From Flavobacterium muglaense (GTDB lineage Bacteria > Bacteroidota > Bacteroidia > Flavobacteriales > Flavobacteriaceae): a stretch of 64,000 bases of DNA. Made by a program: the position numbers and the translations under genes. Shown here in pieces: positions 1 through 7,620 of the stretch; positions within the stretch are counted from its first letter, which is position 1, and each line of letters opens with the position of its first letter. The DNA lies in contig NZ_JACRUK010000018.1 of assembly GCF_014305155.1 (NCBI RefSeq), positions 1 to 64,000 of the forward strand, written 5' to 3'. The notes under the pieces were generated by a model. That model was not told the origin of the DNA. It did not search any database and worked only from the letters and a program-made list of their open reading frames with translations.

Positions 1-95
1 TTCCATTTTATTGAAGCTAAATATTCTAAACAAGTTAAATCTGTTTTGAAAGTGTCAAAAAAATCGATAATACTTTCTCCTTTGAATGATTCCAT
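1..95 (-). CDS. IS1595-type transposase, N-terminal fragment cut by window edge
   Basis: A minus-strand frame opens with ATG at 95 and runs off the left edge, giving 31 complete codons. The peptide begins MESFKGESIIDFFDTF and continues with KTD, CLEYL and ASIKW. This matches in register the start of the complete IS1595-type transposase at 53416-54309 (MKIFKGQNLIEF, then KTDQDC, REYL, SEIKW), so a second member of that family starts here. The rest of the protein lies outside the window. The sequence reading GAGGT on the minus strand at 139-135 resembles the first bases of the other element's ends and may mark this element's boundary. The family call is firm for such a short piece; completeness cannot be judged. 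Confidence 0.75.
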   Translation of the reverse strand, partial: MESFKGESIIDFFDTFKTDLTCLEYLASIKW

Positions 96-138
96 AATAA
101 AATTCTTTCACGAAAGATAAGAATTTATCTTTACACCT

Positions 139-1380
139 CTAAATTTTTAATAAAGATATTTCAATTAGCCAAAGGTTAATATTATAGACCTCAAATTTTA
201 GTTGAAAAGATATTATGTCAATAAATTTTTCTTTCGAATGAATTAGGTCATTACGAACCGTTGTTATTGTCCCTATAATTCCCTGATATTTCTTATCTAG
301 AAAATTAGTTGAAAAATTGATCATTTCTTTTGATTTAAGTGGTATTTCTTTATCGTTAACCTCTAAATAAATCAATAATTTTCTTAATTTACTTGGAGTT
401 TTATTCAAATCTTCTTTGTTGTCAGTTATATAATGATATAAAATTTCTAGTCCTGTTTGTGCCATTATTATTGAACCATCAAGTAAACCTGCTTGCTTTT
501 TTGACTGAATATACCAATGTAAAATGTTTTTTATAAAAATTTGACCTTTTTTGCTTTGGCAAATTTTTGAAAATTCTTTCCACATCAAATTTATTCCATC
601 TACATTTCGTTCAAATATTGGATAAAAATTATCCTCAAAAACATCAACAGTTTTAGACGTATAGTCTGACCAAACAATTTCGTTTTGCTTTATACCATTT
701 AGAAATAAACTTGATGTATTCCTTCCATTGATAAAACTCAAGAATAAATCTAAATTCATAAAAATATCTTCTACCATTCCAGTATCAAAATGAGTACCAT
801 CTAAGCGTGTAATTTTCCCTGAATAAAGCAAATCATATCCTCCTACAATTAAAAGTTGATCTCTTAATTCGTGATAATTACTTTTTTTGTCAATTTCAAT
901 TCTCCATAAATCATTTTCGAGCAGTATTCTAGCTTTTATAGATTTCTTTTTATCTCGTACAACATTACCATTGATACTTCTTAAATTTGGTATAGAAAAG
1001 TTAATAACTTCTATTTTTAGATCCTTATCGCCAAAAAATATTTTATCAGTTAAGACTCCTTTCAAAAATAAATTTGTTGAAGGTAACGAAGTAATACATT
1101 TTATAATTAGTGCAGTTGATATTTTTTTTTCATCAATGTAAATATCAAAATAATCTACGGGATTTGAAATATATTTATCAAAATCTCCAAATAAAAATGT
1201 ACCAGTAAAATAATTTCCATATTCTGGAAACCAACTAAAATATATCTTTCCATTAACCCCTATAGAACATTCATGATTTCTTAACTCAAAATCACCAATG
1301 AACATTTCCATTGTATGATTAGGTTTAGGAAAATCAATGAAATTTTCAATTAACTCTGGAATTAACTTATAATCATTCAT
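139..1380 (-). CDS. HEPN-domain protein, ApeA-like (possible defence or RNase effector)
   Basis: This 413-residue soluble protein has no signal peptide. The C-terminal third is predicted helical and carries RNDLIH (R376 to H381), the RxxxxH signature of HEPN ribonuclease domains with a polar residue after the arginine. The N-terminal half is rich in beta-strand and aromatic residues (GNYFTGTFLFGDF). That arrangement resembles ApeA-type proteins, where an N-terminal sensor-like domain precedes HEPN. The family comparison is from memory. The stop codon (TAG) sits exactly where the neighbouring IS1595-type element appears to begin, so the C-terminus could have been redefined by insertion. A TAnnTTTG box lies 24 nt upstream of the ATG. 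HEPN is fairly confident; a role in phage abortive infection is only inference. Confidence 0.6.
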   Translation of the reverse strand: MNDYKLIPELIENFIDFPKPNHTMEMFIGDFELRNHECSIGVNGKIYFSWFPEYGNYFTGTFLFGDFDKYISNPVDYFDIYIDEKKISTALIIKCITSLPSTNLFLKGVLTDKIFFGDKDLKIEVINFSIPNLRSINGNVVRDKKKSIKARILLENDLWRIEIDKKSNYHELRDQLLIVGGYDLLYSGKITRLDGTHFDTGMVEDIFMNLDLFLSFINGRNTSSLFLNGIKQNEIVWSDYTSKTVDVFEDNFYPIFERNVDGINLMWKEFSKICQSKKGQIFIKNILHWYIQSKKQAGLLDGSIIMAQTGLEILYHYITDNKEDLNKTPSKLRKLLIYLEVNDKEIPLKSKEMINFSTNFLDKKYQGIIGTITTVRNDLIHSKEKFIDIISFQLKFEVYNINLWLIEISLLKI

Positions 1381-1403
1381 TATATTTTGTTTATCAACTG
1401 ATC

Positions 1404-1411
1404 CAAATGTA
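1404..1411 (-). promoter_or_regulatory. Bacteroidota -7 box for the HEPN gene
   Basis: The minus strand reads TACATTTG, an exact TAnnTTTG match, ending 24 nt before the ATG at 1380. This predicts a leader under 20 nt. No clear TTG -33 element is visible. Confidence 0.5.
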
Positions 1412-1550
1412 AGAAATTTTATTTAAAAAAAAAACTAAAATAACTACTCTACTGTTATAAAATCTAACTTATTTATTGTAAAAGCTGTATGATTCCAACT
1501 CTGGAACTGAAATCGAAATTTATAGATTAGATTGGGGTACTTCTTTATTT

Positions 1551-1705
1551 TCTGCCCCTGATTGTAGCGGTAGCCCCGAGGGAATAAAGTTATTTTTTAC
1601 GGGAATAACAGAGCGACCAAAGGAAGCTCCTGTGATGACCTAGTAAAAAAAACTTTATAATAGAGGGCTAAAGCGGAAAGCAGGTTAAGGCAGCCTAGTA
1701 AAACA
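1551..1705 (+). repeat. Hairpin repeat element D (long-core form)
   Basis: The element opens with GCCCCTGATTGTAGCGG (1554-1570) and closes with AAAGCGGAAAGCAGG (1670-1684). These are variants of the outer boxes of the element at 48635-48710. Between them, 1609-1632 matches 20 of 24 positions with the reverse complement of 33814-33837 (shared parts CAGAGCGAC and GAAGCTCCTG), and CCTAGTAAAA occurs at 1639-1648 and again at 1694-1703. The rest of the gene-free stretch 1381-1790 holds only the HEPN promoter and no convincing frame. Confidence 0.6.
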
Positions 1706-1790
1706 ATTGGTAGTTGAATGTCTAGAACTGACTTTTATCATATTTTGTCTTGGTTGTGATTGTTATTTTTGTGATCTAAATGGATAAATT

Positions 1791-1919
1791 ATGAAAAAAG
1801 GAATACTTATAAACTGGGATAACGGTTCGATAATAATTGTTTTTGTTTTTGCTTTAGTGATTATTGGACTTGTAACTGCTGTAGTTTTAATGATGAACAA
1901 CGATAAAAAGAAGAAATAA
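1791..1919 (+). CDS. Small single-pass membrane peptide (42 aa)
   Basis: ATG AAA AAA GGA opens a 42-codon frame ending TAA. The peptide starts MKKGILINWDNGS, has one hydrophobic stretch of about 20 residues (IIIVFVFALVIIGLVTAVVL), and ends in a basic tail, NNDKKKK. It is shaped like a membrane-anchored microprotein with a charged cytoplasmic end. A strong hairpin terminator begins 6 nt after the stop, which supports a real transcript. I do not recognise a family. It could be a flavobacterial conserved small protein. Coding potential is supported by the clean membrane profile and the terminator only. Confidence 0.5.
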   Translation: MKKGILINWDNGSIIIVFVFALVIIGLVTAVVLMMNNDKKKK

Positions 1920-1924
1920 AAAAA

Positions 1925-1957
1925 GGATGTCTTGCTATAAAGCAGACATCCTTTTTT
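1925..1957 (+). terminator. Bidirectional intrinsic terminator
   Basis: GGATGTC pairs with GACATCC and TGCT with AGCA around an ATAA loop. A-runs precede the stem and six T follow. It serves the 42-aa gene and the convergent ettA. Confidence 0.8.
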
Positions 1958-1975
1958 ATTTGATTAGAGAATAAA

Positions 1976-3667
1976 TTATCTAATTAATTTTCTGTATTTC
2001 AATCGCTTAGGTGTTAAATCTCCACCAAGGCGTTTTTTCTTATTTTCTTCGTATTCAGAGAAACCACCTTCAAAGTAGTACACTTCTGAATCACCTTCGA
2101 ATGCTAATATATGGGTACAAATTCTATCTAAGAACCATCTATCGTGCGAAATCACTACTGCGCAACCTGCGAAGTTTTCTAAACCTTCCTCTAAAGCACG
2201 CAATGTATTTACATCTAAATCATTCGTAGGCTCATCCAGTAACAAGACGTTTCCTTCTTCTTTTAAAGTCATTGCAAGGTGCAAACGGTTACGTTCTCCT
2301 CCTGAAAGTGCCGAAACTTTTTTGTTTTGCTCACCACCACCAAAGTTGAAACGAGACAAATAAGCTCTAGAATTCACTTGCTTACCACCCATCATGATTA
2401 ATTCCTGACCATCAGCAAAGTTTTCCCAGATTGACTTATTCGGGTCTATATTAGAGTGTGATTGATCTACATAGGCAATCTTAACCGTTTCACCTACAGA
2501 GAATTCACCGCTGTCCGTTTCTTGTTCTCCCATAATCATTCTGAAAATAGTAGACTTACCAGCACCATTGGGTCCGATAATTCCAACAATTCCAGCTTGA
2601 GGCAATGTGAAATTTAGGTTATCGTACAATAATTTATCTCCAAAAGCTTTGGCAACATTTTTTGCTTCGATAACATTAGTACCTAAACGTGGTCCGTTAG
2701 GGATGTAAATTTCTAGATTTTCATCTAGTTGTTTCTGGTCTTCGTTTAATAACTTATCGTAGTTCTGTAAACGTGCTTTTTGCTTCGTTTGACGACCTTT
2801 AGCTCCTTGACGAACCCAGTCCAACTCGCGTTCTAAATTTTTACGACGTTTAGAAGCTACTTTTTCTTCTAAGGCCATACGACTTGATTTTTGATCTAAC
2901 CATGAAGAGTAATTCCCTTTCCAAGGAATACCTTCTCCTCTATCTAACTCTAAAATCCATCCGGCAACATTATCAAGGAAATACCTATCGTGCGTTACAG
3001 CGATTACAGTTCCTGCATATTGTGCTAAATGTTGCTCTAACCATAAAACAGACTCGGCATCCAAGTGATTGGTAGGCTCATCAAGTAATAATACATCTGG
3101 CTGTTGCAACAATAAACGGCATAAAGCCACGCGACGACGCTCTCCTCCAGAAAGATTTTTGATTGGCGTATCTCCGTCTGGCGTACGTAAGGCATCCATT
3201 GCAATTTCGAGCTTAGTATCGATTTCCCAAGCACCTAATGCATCAATTTTGTCTTGCAAAGCTGCTTGACGATCCATTAACTTGTCCATTTTGTCTGGAT
3301 CAGAATAATTTTCTTCTAGACCAAACAAATCGTTGATATTATTGTATTCAGCAAGTACAGCCATTGTTTCGGCAGCTCCTTCCTGAACGATTTCTAAAAC
3401 AGTTTTAGTATCATCTAATATAGGCTCTTGTTCTAAATAACCAACGGTGTACCCTGGTTGAAAAACAACATCCCCTTGGTAGTTTTTATCTACTCCAGCA
3501 ATAATTTTTAAAAGTGAAGATTTTCCAGATCCATTAAGACCTAAAATACCAATTTTAGCTCCGTAGAAAAAGCTTAAGTAAATATTCTTTAGAACAGCTT
3601 TATCTGCTCCTTGATAAGTTTTACTCAATTTTGACATTGAGAAAATTACTTTTTTATCGTCTGACAT
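1976..3667 (-). CDS. ettA: Energy-dependent translational throttle protein EttA (ABC-F ATPase)
   Basis: ABC-F proteins bind the ribosomal E site and gate translation according to the ATP/ADP ratio; they have no membrane domain. This 563-residue protein has two ATP-binding cassettes: Walker A GLNGSGKSS near residue 43 with signature LSGGERRRV and DEPTNHLD, then Walker A GPNGAGKST near 355 with LSGGERNRL and DEPTNDLD. The linker between them contains the basic stretch RQGAKGRQTKQKARLQNY, the P-site-interaction motif of this family. The length is close to the 555 residues of E. coli EttA, and the arm insertion in the first cassette is short, as in EttA rather than Uup or YheS. A 60-aa membrane protein follows upstream in the same direction after 27 nt. 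Confidence 0.93.
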   Translation of the reverse strand: MSDDKKVIFSMSKLSKTYQGADKAVLKNIYLSFFYGAKIGILGLNGSGKSSLLKIIAGVDKNYQGDVVFQPGYTVGYLEQEPILDDTKTVLEIVQEGAAETMAVLAEYNNINDLFGLEENYSDPDKMDKLMDRQAALQDKIDALGAWEIDTKLEIAMDALRTPDGDTPIKNLSGGERRRVALCRLLLQQPDVLLLDEPTNHLDAESVLWLEQHLAQYAGTVIAVTHDRYFLDNVAGWILELDRGEGIPWKGNYSSWLDQKSSRMALEEKVASKRRKNLERELDWVRQGAKGRQTKQKARLQNYDKLLNEDQKQLDENLEIYIPNGPRLGTNVIEAKNVAKAFGDKLLYDNLNFTLPQAGIVGIIGPNGAGKSTIFRMIMGEQETDSGEFSVGETVKIAYVDQSHSNIDPNKSIWENFADGQELIMMGGKQVNSRAYLSRFNFGGGEQNKKVSALSGGERNRLHLAMTLKEEGNVLLLDEPTNDLDVNTLRALEEGLENFAGCAVVISHDRWFLDRICTHILAFEGDSEVYYFEGGFSEYEENKKKRLGGDLTPKRLKYRKLIR

Positions 3668-3694
3668 TTTTTATAATTTTAATTTTAAAATAAT

Positions 3695-3877
3695 TTACAA
3701 TCTCCCTTTTAGTGAACTAAAAACCCATGCATTTGCTAAAAAACCAACTCCAACTGCAGCAAATCCCCAGCCAGAAACGTCACGGTATCTAAACGCACCC
3801 ATACCTATTAAAAGCAAACCCATCACTATCATTATTAAAGTAGCCCATCCTAAGATGGTATTTTTATTCATTCCCAT
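3695..3877 (-). CDS. Small two-helix membrane protein (flavobacterial CAL67264-like)
   Basis: This 60-residue protein has two hydrophobic segments: about residues 8-27 (GWATLIMIVMGLLLIGMGAF) and about 36-54 (GWGFAAVGVGFLANAWVF). They are separated by RYRDVS and followed by a short basic tail. I recall a small flavobacterial membrane family, CAL67264, found beside ettA; assignment to it is from memory. It lies 27 nt upstream of ettA on the same strand, so the two are probably co-transcribed. The function is unknown. The start chosen is the ATG of MGMNKN; an internal ATG two codons later would change little. Confidence 0.65.
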   Translation of the reverse strand: MGMNKNTILGWATLIMIVMGLLLIGMGAFRYRDVSGWGFAAVGVGFLANAWVFSSLKGRL

Positions 3878-3922
3878 AATTGTGGTATCTTTTTGAAAGG
3901 CAAATATCGTGAATTTTAGCCG

Positions 3923-4927
3923 CTAATTAAAGATATTATAAAGCATTTCTTTTAACAAATCTGAATTTGTCATCGCATTTGCCCCAACTCCTTTACTTTT
4001 AACGTCAATTTCACGCAATGAAGCTACAATTTGACTTACTTTTCTCATAGGGTAGTTTTTTAGCGCTACATCGTATTCTTTTAGAAAAAACGGATTTACA
4101 CCTATTACTGCCGCCACATTTTTTGGGTTTCTATCTTTTAAACCATGGTATTTTAACAACTGAATAAAAAAACCAAATACTAAACTAGTTGTCACGACCA
4201 TTGGATTTTCCTTTGGGTTGTTGGCAAAATTCTCTGCAATCGTGTAAGCCTTTAGTTGATTGCGTTCGCCTATTGCTTTTCGCAATTCAAACACGTTAAA
4301 ATCCTTACTAAAACCTATGTTTTCCTCAATATCTTTTGGTGTTATGGTGCTGCCTTTGGGCAAAATGATTTGCAGCTTTTCCAGTTCGTTATTGATTTTA
4401 CTTAAATTCGTTCCTAAAAACTCCACCAGCATTGCTGACGCTTTCGGTTCAATTGCATATTTTTTACCTGACAACACTCTTTTAATCCAGTCGCCTACTT
4501 GGTTTTCATATAGCTTTTTACTTTCGTAAACGATTCCAGCTTTGGCAAGTGTTTTGGTTACTTTTTTTCGTTTATCAAGAGTTTTGTATTTGTAACAAAT
4601 GACTAAGACCGTTGATGGCATTGGATTATCTGCATAACTTTCTAGTTTATCGATCGTTCTACTTAGTTCTTGCGCTTCCTTTACAATAACCACTTGGCGA
4701 TCCGCCATCATAGGATAACGTTTTGCTGTAGCAACAATATCCTCAATAGACACATCTCTACCATATAATACCGTTTGATTGAATCCTTTTTCCTCTTCGG
4801 ATAAAACATTCTTCTCTATATAATCGGATAATTTGTCAATATAATAAGACTCCTCGCCCATCAAGAAATAAATGGGTTTGATATTTCCTGCCTTAATATC
4901 ATTAACAATTTTAATAACCTCGTCCAT
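3923..4927 (-). CDS. holA: DNA polymerase III subunit delta
   Basis: The delta subunit is the clamp-opening wrench of the clamp loader and works with delta-prime and tau/gamma. The protein (334 aa from the chosen start) begins MDEVIKIVNDIKAGNIKPIY and continues FLMGEESYYIDKL, the usual N-terminus of Bacteroidota HolA. A divergent AAA+ fold follows (DRQVVIVKEAQELS, TVLVICYKYKTLDKRKK), then a C-terminal helical collar domain ending LLKEMLYNIFN. A longer frame with 14 extra residues exists upstream, but the homologous start is this ATG. The divergent neighbour is an HsdR-N protein, an arrangement I recall from other flavobacteria. The family call is firm from overall pattern and length. Confidence 0.88.
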   Translation of the reverse strand: MDEVIKIVNDIKAGNIKPIYFLMGEESYYIDKLSDYIEKNVLSEEEKGFNQTVLYGRDVSIEDIVATAKRYPMMADRQVVIVKEAQELSRTIDKLESYADNPMPSTVLVICYKYKTLDKRKKVTKTLAKAGIVYESKKLYENQVGDWIKRVLSGKKYAIEPKASAMLVEFLGTNLSKINNELEKLQIILPKGSTITPKDIEENIGFSKDFNVFELRKAIGERNQLKAYTIAENFANNPKENPMVVTTSLVFGFFIQLLKYHGLKDRNPKNVAAVIGVNPFFLKEYDVALKNYPMRKVSQIVASLREIDVKSKGVGANAMTNSDLLKEMLYNIFN

Positions 4928-5008
4928 ACTTTTTTTTGTTTGAAGGCTAAAGTTTAAAGTTTGTTGCACCGTCTACAACTTAAAACCTTGAAATTTCAAC
5001 TAAATAAC

Positions 5009-5016
5009 TATTTTTG
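5009..5016 (+). promoter_or_regulatory. -7 box immediately upstream of the HsdR-N gene
   Basis: TATTTTTG matches TAnnTTTG, with a TTG at 4988-4990 spaced 18 bp away. The ATG at 5021 is only 4 nt beyond the box, so transcription would begin at or next to the start codon. This suggests a leaderless mRNA. Confidence 0.5.
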
Positions 5017-5020
5017 CTTT

Positions 5021-5467
5021 ATGCAAAAACTAAATTTTCCATCTTATGATTTCCGCTTCAAAAATAGCGAAAATAAAATAGCTATTTTTGATGAAATCAG
5101 GAAAAAGTTTATCATTCTCACACCCGAAGAATGGGTTCGTCAACATGTTGTCTCCTTTTTATTGGCAGAGAAAAACTATCCAAAGTCGTTAATAAACGTC
5201 GAAAAAGTCCTCAAAGTCAATGGCTTAAGAAAGCGATATGATGCAGTAGTGTACAATCCTGATGGTACTATTTTTATATTAGTTGAATGCAAAGCACCTG
5301 AAATTAAAATATCACAAGCTACATTTGACCAAATAGCACGCTACAATATGACTATGAAAGCGCAATATTTAATGGTAACCAACGGATTGAATCATTACTT
5401 TTGCCAAATGGATTATGAGAATGAGAGATACCAATTTCTGCCTGAACTTCCTGATTATACAATTTAA
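5021..5467 (+). CDS. HsdR N-terminal-domain protein (PD-(D/E)XK nuclease fold)
   Basis: This 148-residue single-domain protein has the catalytic pattern of type I restriction HsdR N-termini: D74 in RKRYDAVVY, then E89-C90-K91 in FILVECKAPE, followed by a conserved glutamine in SQATFDQIARYN. No helicase motor or other Hsd gene is present, so it is not a working restriction system on its own. Small stand-alone versions occur beside holA in flavobacteria (from memory). The frame is open 20 codons further upstream, but MQKLNFPSYDF is the homologous start and lies just after the promoter. Possible roles are nuclease, DNA repair or a domesticated module. The family is fairly sure; the activity is unknown. 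Confidence 0.8.
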   Translation: MQKLNFPSYDFRFKNSENKIAIFDEIRKKFIILTPEEWVRQHVVSFLLAEKNYPKSLINVEKVLKVNGLRKRYDAVVYNPDGTIFILVECKAPEIKISQATFDQIARYNMTMKAQYLMVTNGLNHYFCQMDYENERYQFLPELPDYTI

Positions 5468-5476
5468 ATTATCAAA

Positions 5477-6463
5477 ATGAACATAGCAGTTGTCATCCTT
5501 AATTGGAACGGTGTTGCGCTTTTGGAACAATTTTTACCTTCCTTTATACAATACTCACCCGAAGCCACTATTTACCTCGCTGATAATGCATCAACAGATG
5601 CTTCGGTTTCGTATGTTAAAACTCATTTTCCAACCGTGCAAATTGTTACTAACGATGTAAATCTAGGTTTTGCAGGCGGTTACAATGAAGCTTTAAAAAA
5701 AATTGATGCGTCTGTCTATGCCTTGGTGAATTCGGATATTCAAGTAACCGAAAACTGGCTGCAGCCGATCATTGCAACTTTCGAAAAAGAACCAAAAACA
5801 GCTATAATTCAACCTAAAATATTAGATTTTAAAAATAAAGCGTTTTTTGAATACGCAGGAGCAGCAGGCGGTTATATCGATAAATACGGTTACCCTTATT
5901 GCCGTGGACGTATTTTTGATACGGTAGAAAAAGACAATGGACAATACAATGATGAACGAGAAATTTTTTGGGCAACAGGGGCATGCTTTTTTATAAGAAG
6001 TGCTGTTTATCACGAGCTAGAGGGATTTGATGCTGACTTTTTTGCACATCAAGAAGAGATTGACTTATGTTGGCGTGCCTTAAATAAGGGGTACAAAATT
6101 AAGTACAATTATAAAAGTACCGTTTATCACGTGGGCGGTGCAACGCTACAATTAGGTAATCCTAAGAAAACATATCTCAATTTCAGAAATTCTTTATTAA
6201 TGTTAACTAAAAATTTACCAAAGGAAAAGTTATACTTTATCCTTTTTATTCGAATGTTACTTGATGGTGTTGCAGGAGTTCAATTTATTTTCAAAGGAAA
6301 ATTTTCGCATTTTGCAGCCATTTTAAAAGCACATTTCTCGTTTTATAGTTTATTTTCAATCACTTATAAAAAAAGAGCATCCTACCAATCCAAAACATAC
6401 TACAAAACAGATAGTATCGTCTATAGGTACTACATAAAAAGTGGCAAGATATTTGAAGATTAA
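5477..6463 (+). CDS. GT-A family 2 glycosyltransferase (rhamnosyltransferase-like)
   Basis: This 328-residue enzyme transfers a sugar from a nucleotide donor, probably in surface polysaccharide or glycolipid synthesis. It opens with VVILNWNG, then LADNAST (nucleotide binding), NLGFAGGYNEAL, and VNSDIQV as the metal-binding DXD equivalent. The acceptor-site segment FFAHQEEIDLCWRALNKGY (ED-like) and YHVGGATL follow. This order matches the WcaE/rhamnosyltransferase branch of GT2. The C-terminal 80 residues are hydrophobic and basic, suggesting peripheral attachment to the inner membrane. It follows the HsdR-N gene by 9 nt and probably shares its transcript. Donor and acceptor cannot be told. Confidence 0.88.
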   Translation: MNIAVVILNWNGVALLEQFLPSFIQYSPEATIYLADNASTDASVSYVKTHFPTVQIVTNDVNLGFAGGYNEALKKIDASVYALVNSDIQVTENWLQPIIATFEKEPKTAIIQPKILDFKNKAFFEYAGAAGGYIDKYGYPYCRGRIFDTVEKDNGQYNDEREIFWATGACFFIRSAVYHELEGFDADFFAHQEEIDLCWRALNKGYKIKYNYKSTVYHVGGATLQLGNPKKTYLNFRNSLLMLTKNLPKEKLYFILFIRMLLDGVAGVQFIFKGKFSHFAAILKAHFSFYSLFSITYKKRASYQSKTYYKTDSIVYRYYIKSGKIFED

Positions 6464-6504
6464 TTTTAAGAACAAATTTTAACCATTATCTAATCTTTAA
6501 AAAC

Positions 6505-6512
6505 TAACTTTG
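6505..6512 (+). promoter_or_regulatory. -7 box for the OmpA-family gene
   Basis: TAACTTTG is an exact TAnnTTTG match 24 nt before the ATG at 6537. A T-rich tract lies where the -33 element is expected. Confidence 0.55.
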
Positions 6513-6536
6513 TAGCTGAACCTAAATTAAAAATTT

Positions 6537-7370
6537 ATGAAAAAAATCGTAATCGCCTTATCTGTATTGGCACTTTTATCGTCATGTGTTTCAAAAAAGA
6601 AATACACGGAATTAGAAGCAAAGAATAAAGAGACACAAGATTTACTAAATACAGCTACTGTAAAATTAAATTCTTGTTTAGAAGAAAAAGCGGGTCTTAC
6701 AGCTACAGTTGCTGGATTGAAGGATCACAACCAAACATTGATCAACACGTCTAAAGACATGACGGTTTTGACTACAAAAGGAGCTGAAAACATTGAAAAA
6801 GCTTTAGAATCTATCAAAGAGAAAGATTTAAAAATTAGCAGAATGCAAGATGCATTGACTAAAAAAGACAGTGTTACACTTGCTGTAGTTACTAGCTTAA
6901 AAAGCGCTGTTGGGATTTCTGATCCAGATATCGAAATTAACGTAGAAAAAGGGGTTGTATTCATCTCTATTGCAGATAAATTATTATTCAAATCTGGAAG
7001 CTACGAAGTTACTGATAAAGCGAAAGGTGTACTGGCTAAGGTTGCTAAAGTTGTAAATGACAAACCAGACTTTGAATGTATGGTTGAAGGTCATACTGAT
7101 AGTGTTCCATACATAGGAAACGGAATTTTACTTGACAACTGGGATTTAAGTGTGAAACGTTCTACTTCTATCATCCGTGTGTTAACGACTCAACTTGGTG
7201 TTAAACCAGAGCAATTAATCGCAGCAGGAAGAAGTTCTTATGTACCATTAGTAGGTAATGATACAGCCGAAAATAGAGCTAGAAATAGAAGAACTCGTAT
7301 TGTTGTTTTACCTAAAATTGATCAATTCTACGAAATGATTGAAAAAGAAATGAAAAAACAAACTAAATAA
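6537..7370 (+). CDS. OmpA-family lipoprotein (peptidoglycan-binding)
   Basis: This 277-residue protein links the outer membrane to peptidoglycan. It starts with a lipoprotein signal (MKKIVIALSVLALLSSC), so Cys17 is the likely lipidated residue. A coiled-coil-like stretch follows to about residue 105 (ELEAKNKETQDLL, ALESIKEKDLKISRMQ). A C-terminal OmpA domain contains LLFKSGSYEVTDKAKGVL, EGHTDSVP, NWDLSVKRS and AENRARNRRTRIVV, including the Asp and Arg used to bind diaminopimelate. There is no beta-barrel. It has its own promoter and a strong terminator, so it appears to be monocistronic. Confidence 0.9.
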   Translation: MKKIVIALSVLALLSSCVSKKKYTELEAKNKETQDLLNTATVKLNSCLEEKAGLTATVAGLKDHNQTLINTSKDMTVLTTKGAENIEKALESIKEKDLKISRMQDALTKKDSVTLAVVTSLKSAVGISDPDIEINVEKGVVFISIADKLLFKSGSYEVTDKAKGVLAKVAKVVNDKPDFECMVEGHTDSVPYIGNGILLDNWDLSVKRSTSIIRVLTTQLGVKPEQLIAAGRSSYVPLVGNDTAENRARNRRTRIVVLPKIDQFYEMIEKEMKKQTK

Positions 7371-7391
7371 TTCTTTAGTTTTATACAACAG

Positions 7392-7424
7392 AAAGCGTCT
7401 CGATATCGAGACGCTTTTTTTTTT
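7392..7424 (+). terminator. Intrinsic terminator after the OmpA-family gene
   Basis: A 26-nt perfect palindrome centred on CGATATCG (AAAGCGTCT arm) is followed by a long T-run, 22 nt after the stop codon. Confidence 0.9.
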
Positions 7425-7450
7425 GCAACACTATCAATTATGATTTACTA

Positions 7451-7480
7451 TAAAAGAAAAAGCAGGTCCTGAGACCTGCT
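7451..7480 (-). terminator. Intrinsic terminator of the uvrD/tfoX/yciO-like operon
   Basis: AGCAGGTC pairs perfectly with GACCTGCT around a 4-nt loop. On the minus strand the stem is followed by TTTTTCTTTTA, so it ends transcripts arriving from 7621. Confidence 0.8.
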
Positions 7481-7620
7481 TCATTGTATCCTTAACCTTT
7501 TCTAATAACCAATTAAATATAATTAAGAATAACGTCTTTGTATGTTTATGCTTCTTACTACTATGCTAATATATAAATTAATACAATACCAGCAAATAGT
7601 TTGCCAATTTTCCAATTATC

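Noticed and set aside
887..1141. Plus-strand frame opposite the HEPN gene
   Set aside because: It is antisense to a longer, better-supported gene, and its Phe/Ser-rich composition reflects the complementary strand.
5021..5467. A type I restriction system
   Set aside because: Only the HsdR N-terminal nuclease-like domain is present; there is no motor, HsdM or HsdS in the window.
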